Shown: positions 63,781 to 64,000 of the stretch, piece after piece | Position numbering within the stretch: position 1 is the first letter of the stretch | Layout of the letters: each line of letters starts with the position of its first letter | NCBI RefSeq assembly: GCF_009830125.1 | Contig: NZ_WUPT01000001.1 | Coordinates: 620,001-684,000, forward strand | Direction of reading: 5' to 3' | Origin: Kangsaoukella pontilimi | GTDB taxonomy: Bacteria; Pseudomonadota; Alphaproteobacteria; Rhodobacterales; Rhodobacteraceae | DNA: 64,000 nt | The notes under the pieces: model-generated | The model's database searches: none | Told to the model about the DNA's origin: nothing | What the model saw: only the letters and a program-made list of their open reading frames with translations | Position numbers and translations under genes: made by a program

Positions 63781-64000
63781 ATGGCCGATCTGTTGCTGAC
63801 GGATGTCGCTAAGTCCTACGGAAGCGTCGATGTCCTCAAGGACATCAATCTGGATATCAAGAAGGGCGAGCTCATCGTCTTCGTCGGACCGTCGGGCTGC
63901 GGGAAGTCCACGCTCCTTCGCATGATCGCCGGACTGGAAAAGATCACCGGCGGTGAGCTTCAGATCGACGGGATGGTCGTCAACGACGTGCCGCCCTCCG
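63781..64000 (+). CDS. aglK: Alpha-glucoside ABC transporter ATPase AglK (partial)
   Basis: The first 73 residues of a MalK-type ATPase, cut by the window end. GGGAGGG precedes the ATG at 63781. The sequence begins '[20 protein letters not shown]' and carries the complete Walker A '[17 protein letters not shown]' (about 37-53). Position after aglA completes the aglEFGAK order. The regulatory C-terminus is outside the window. Confidence 0.93.
   Translation, partial: MADLLLTDVAKSYGSVDVLKDINLDIKKGELIVFVGPSGCGKSTLLRMIAGLEKITGGELQIDGMVVNDVPPS

Overview
The window is high-GC, gene-dense DNA that looks like a chromosome segment of a Rhodobacteraceae alphaproteobacterium (Roseobacter-type). The indications are a GTTC-N7-GTTC SOS box in front of lexA, a fused indolepyruvate:ferredoxin oxidoreductase, a ccm cluster carrying gene-transfer-agent (GTA) type lysis genes, the trpG-trpD / trpC-moaC-moeA-lexA arrangement, a VtlR/LsrB-type LysR regulator and an aglEFGAK alpha-glucoside operon. 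No ribosomal RNA, CRISPR array or complete transposon was seen. Most of the window is core or conserved genome; only the first 1.36 kb looks acquired.

Layout. 1-1.36 kb: a DMT permease and an IS3 transposase remnant lie against the 3' end of tRNA-Ala(GGC), probably an island edge. 1.5-8.7 kb: acidic-tail FYDLN protein, YgjP-like metallopeptidase, GntR regulator, MFS permease, HAD hydrolase, YaiI, S-formylglutathione hydrolase, AEC permease, then a candidate trans-acting small RNA downstream of a VtlR/LsrB regulator. 8.8-15.1 kb: fused IOR, lysophospholipid acyltransferase, glutamate racemase, ArgC. 15.3-20.2 kb: ccmE, a five-gene endolysin/holin cassette, ccmF, ccmH. 20.2-27.7 kb: enoyl-CoA hydratase, a propeller-type exported protein, a pair of inverted intergenic repeats, gltA, gltX, comEC, lexA. 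27.7-35.2 kb: moeA, moaC, trpC, ung, an FHA-like gene, trpD, trpG, and a YibQ-like protein without its metal-binding residues. 35.2-46.5 kb: an orphan solute-binding protein, pqiA(two halves)-pqiB-pqiC, and a complete oppABCDF operon. 47.2-54.5 kb: chemotaxis genes cheB-cheD on the plus strand behind a degenerate Hint-domain gene, converging on STAS-cheY-cheA-cheW-cheR-cheY and a small CheZ/CheT-like gene on the minus strand. 54.6-64 kb: glucokinase, GH1 beta-glucosidase and aglR on the minus strand, divergent from aglE-F-G-A-K, which runs off the window end.

How the genes work together. The sugar locus is a self-contained alpha-glucoside uptake, hydrolysis and phosphorylation unit with its own LacI-type repressor and a perfect 12-bp palindrome as probable operator. 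The che locus encodes a full adaptation and phosphorelay core but no receptor or flagellar gene. The Pqi genes encode a lipid-trafficking MCE system. The observations most worth following up are the sRNA candidate at 7.6 kb, the CheT/CheZ-like DxxxQ protein at 49.5 kb, the GTA-type lysis cassette inside the ccm genes, and several proteins that keep a fold but have lost catalytic or ligand-binding residues (Hint-like, FHA-like, YibQ-like).
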